From Bradyrhizobium lupini (GTDB lineage Bacteria; Pseudomonadota; Alphaproteobacteria; Rhizobiales; Xanthobacteraceae), in contig NZ_CP162553.1 of NCBI RefSeq assembly GCF_040939785.1, positions 372,001 to 436,000 on the forward strand: DNA of 64,000 bases. The letters run 5' to 3'. The position numbers and the translations under genes are program-made. Under the pieces are notes generated by a model. The model was not told the origin of the DNA, ran no database searches, and saw nothing but the letters and a program-made list of their open reading frames with translations. Positions 62,842 through 64,000 of the stretch are shown here, piece after piece; the first letter of the stretch is position 1; every line of letters starts with the position of its first letter.

Positions 62842-64000
62842 ATGCTCTCCATCACCGACCTCTCCATCCGCCTCGCCGGACGCCTTCTGATTGACCAGAG
62901 TTCCGTGCAGATCACGCCCGGATCCCGCGTGGGCATGGTCGGTCGCAACGGCACCGGCAAATCGACCCTGTTCAAGGTGATCCGCGGCGAGCTCGCCGCC
63001 GAGCACGGCACGGTCAGCCTGCCGCCCCGCTGGCGCGTCGGCAGCCTGGCGCAGGAAGCGCCGAACGGCCCCGAGAGCCTGATCTCGGTCGTGCTCAAGG
63101 CCGACCTCGAACGCGACGCACTGCTCACCGAGGCCGAGAGCGCGACCGACCCGCACCAGATCGCCGAGATCCAGACCCGGCTGGTCGACATCGACGCGCA
63201 TTCGGCGCCGAGCCGCGCCGCAGCCATCCTTTCCGGTCTCGGCTTCTCCGCCGCCGACCAGCTCCGCCCCTGCGCCGAATTCTCCGGCGGCTGGCGCATG
63301 CGCGTTGCGCTCGCCGCAACGCTGTTTGCGGCTCCCGACCTGTTGCTGCTCGACGAGCCCACCAACTATCTCGACCTCGAAGGCACGCTGTGGCTCGAGG
63401 ATCACCTCGCGCATTATCCGCGCACCGTTATCGTGATCAGCCATGATCGCGACCTGCTGGAAAGCTCGGTCGACCAGATCCTGCATCTGGATCGCAGCAA
63501 GCTCACCCTTTACAAGGGCACCTACTCCTCCTTCGAGGAGCAGCGCGCCATGCGCGAGATGCTCGATGCCAAAGCGGTCAAGCGCCAGGAAGCCGAACGC
63601 GCCCGCCTGCAAGCCTTCGTCGACCGTTTCAAGGCCAAGGCCTCGAAAGCCCGCCAGGCGCAGTCCCGTGTGAAAATGCTGGAGCGGCTGAAGCCGATCA
63701 CGGCGCTGGTCACCCAGGACGTACGCGAGATCAGCTTTCCCGCGCCCGAGAAAATCCTGTCGCCGCCGATCATCGCCGCCGACAACGTCGTGGTCGGCTA
63801 CGATCCGACCACGCCCGTGCTGAACCGCGTCACCTTGCGCGTCGATAATGACGACCGCATCGCGCTGCTCGGCTCAAATGGCAACGGCAAGTCGACTCTC
63901 GTGAAGCTGCTCGCCGGCCGCCTCGCGCCGTTCTCGGGCAAGGTGACCCGCGCCGACAAGCTCTCGATTGCCTATTTCGCCCAGCACCAGCTCGACGAAT
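62842..64000 (+). CDS. ABC-F family ATPase, 3'-truncated by window edge
   Basis: Begins MLSITDLSIRLAGRLLIDQS at ATG 62842 and runs off the window in frame after 386 codons. Two ATPase halves without membrane segments: Walker A GMVGRNGTGKSTLFKV, signature AEFSGGWRMRVALAA and Walker B DLLLLDEPTNYLDLE in the first; the linker with AxxxKxxRxAQSRVKMLERL; second Walker A LLGSNGNGKSTLVKLLAG. Family knowledge: ABC-F proteins act on ribosomes; this is of the YheS/Uup-like class. Exact member cannot be fixed without the C-terminus. Confidence 0.92.
   Translation, partial: MLSITDLSIRLAGRLLIDQSSVQITPGSRVGMVGRNGTGKSTLFKVIRGELAAEHGTVSLPPRWRVGSLAQEAPNGPESLISVVLKADLERDALLTEAESATDPHQIAEIQTRLVDIDAHSAPSRAAAILSGLGFSAADQLRPCAEFSGGWRMRVALAATLFAAPDLLLLDEPTNYLDLEGTLWLEDHLAHYPRTVIVISHDRDLLESSVDQILHLDRSKLTLYKGTYSSFEEQRAMREMLDAKAVKRQEAERARLQAFVDRFKAKASKARQAQSRVKMLERLKPITALVTQDVREISFPAPEKILSPPIIAADNVVVGYDPTTPVLNRVTLRVDNDDRIALLGSNGNGKSTLVKLLAGRLAPFSGKVTRADKLSIAYFAQHQLDE

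Noticed and set aside
62111..63612. Minus frames opposite the Gly/His-rich and ABC-F genes
   Set aside because: No start signal and low-complexity product; the plus genes carry leader, Walker and signature motifs.
1..64000. CRISPR arrays, tRNA or rRNA genes, IS elements
   Set aside because: I looked for regularly spaced repeats, cloverleaf-like segments and transposase motifs and found none I could support; a dedicated tRNA or IS scan was not possible.

Overview
The window is a high-GC chromosomal segment of an alphaproteobacterium, most probably Bradyrhizobium or a close relative. The reasons are a eukaryotic-type glutamine synthetase II next to a divergent gstI-like gene, the order purN-purM / pgsA / hdaA-ppk-ppx, many lineage-typical small proteins, and several intergenic palindromic repeats of rhizobial type. 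No phage, IS element, CRISPR array, rRNA or tRNA gene was recognised. Names are family-level calls made by reading the sequence; no database search was run.

Region 1 (1-18.4 kb) is the accessory and partly decaying part. It holds a truncated LuxR-type regulator, a 1.2 kb gap, two SAM methyltransferases, an ArsR / SRPBCC / MAPEG cassette in which all three genes carry a frameshift behind a clear palindromic operator, a secreted alpha/beta hydrolase, a DUF418 membrane protein and a secreted six-hairpin-like protein. It also holds four loci of a GrlR-like beta-barrel family: two intact two-domain genes, one frameshifted single-domain gene and one internally deleted remnant that duplicates another locus including its 3' flank. 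Two of them bracket a Sel1-repeat protein and a ModA-like protein without signal peptide. glnII follows, with a sigma54 promoter, a distal inverted repeat and an intrinsic terminator, and with gstI (DUF2735) divergent to it.

Region 2 (15.8-34 kb) is a mixed chromosomal stretch: tyrosine phosphatase, SDR, DUF2161 nuclease-fold protein, GNAT, thioesterase, and a kynurenine operon (formamidase, kynA, kynU) with a frameshifted ArgE/DapE deacylase upstream. A divergent PNPOx / MocR pair, small secreted proteins, CreA, a two-domain L,D-transpeptidase, glutathione peroxidase, polysaccharide deacetylase, a DHFR-fold protein and DoxX follow.

Region 3 (34-64 kb) is mostly core: maeB (frameshifted), a multiply broken envelope-type gene, aspS, selO, a quinone oxidoreductase / LysR pair, rnd, a class III aminotransferase, and a LysR / GNAT / GNAT / isochorismatase-like cluster whose last member lacks the nucleophile Cys. 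Then come an autotransporter-type barrel, a cold-shock gene, purN-purM, pgsA, hdaA, ppk, ppx, terC, ndk, a GST, a Gly/His-rich secreted protein, a NepR-like small protein and the start of an ABC-F ATPase.

Single-gene frameshifts recur (ArsR, SRPBCC, MAPEG, a GrlR-like gene, the deacylase, maeB, and four in one gene at 36.6-38.6 kb). Those in A6 or C/G runs may be sequencing errors; the clustered ones look like real decay.
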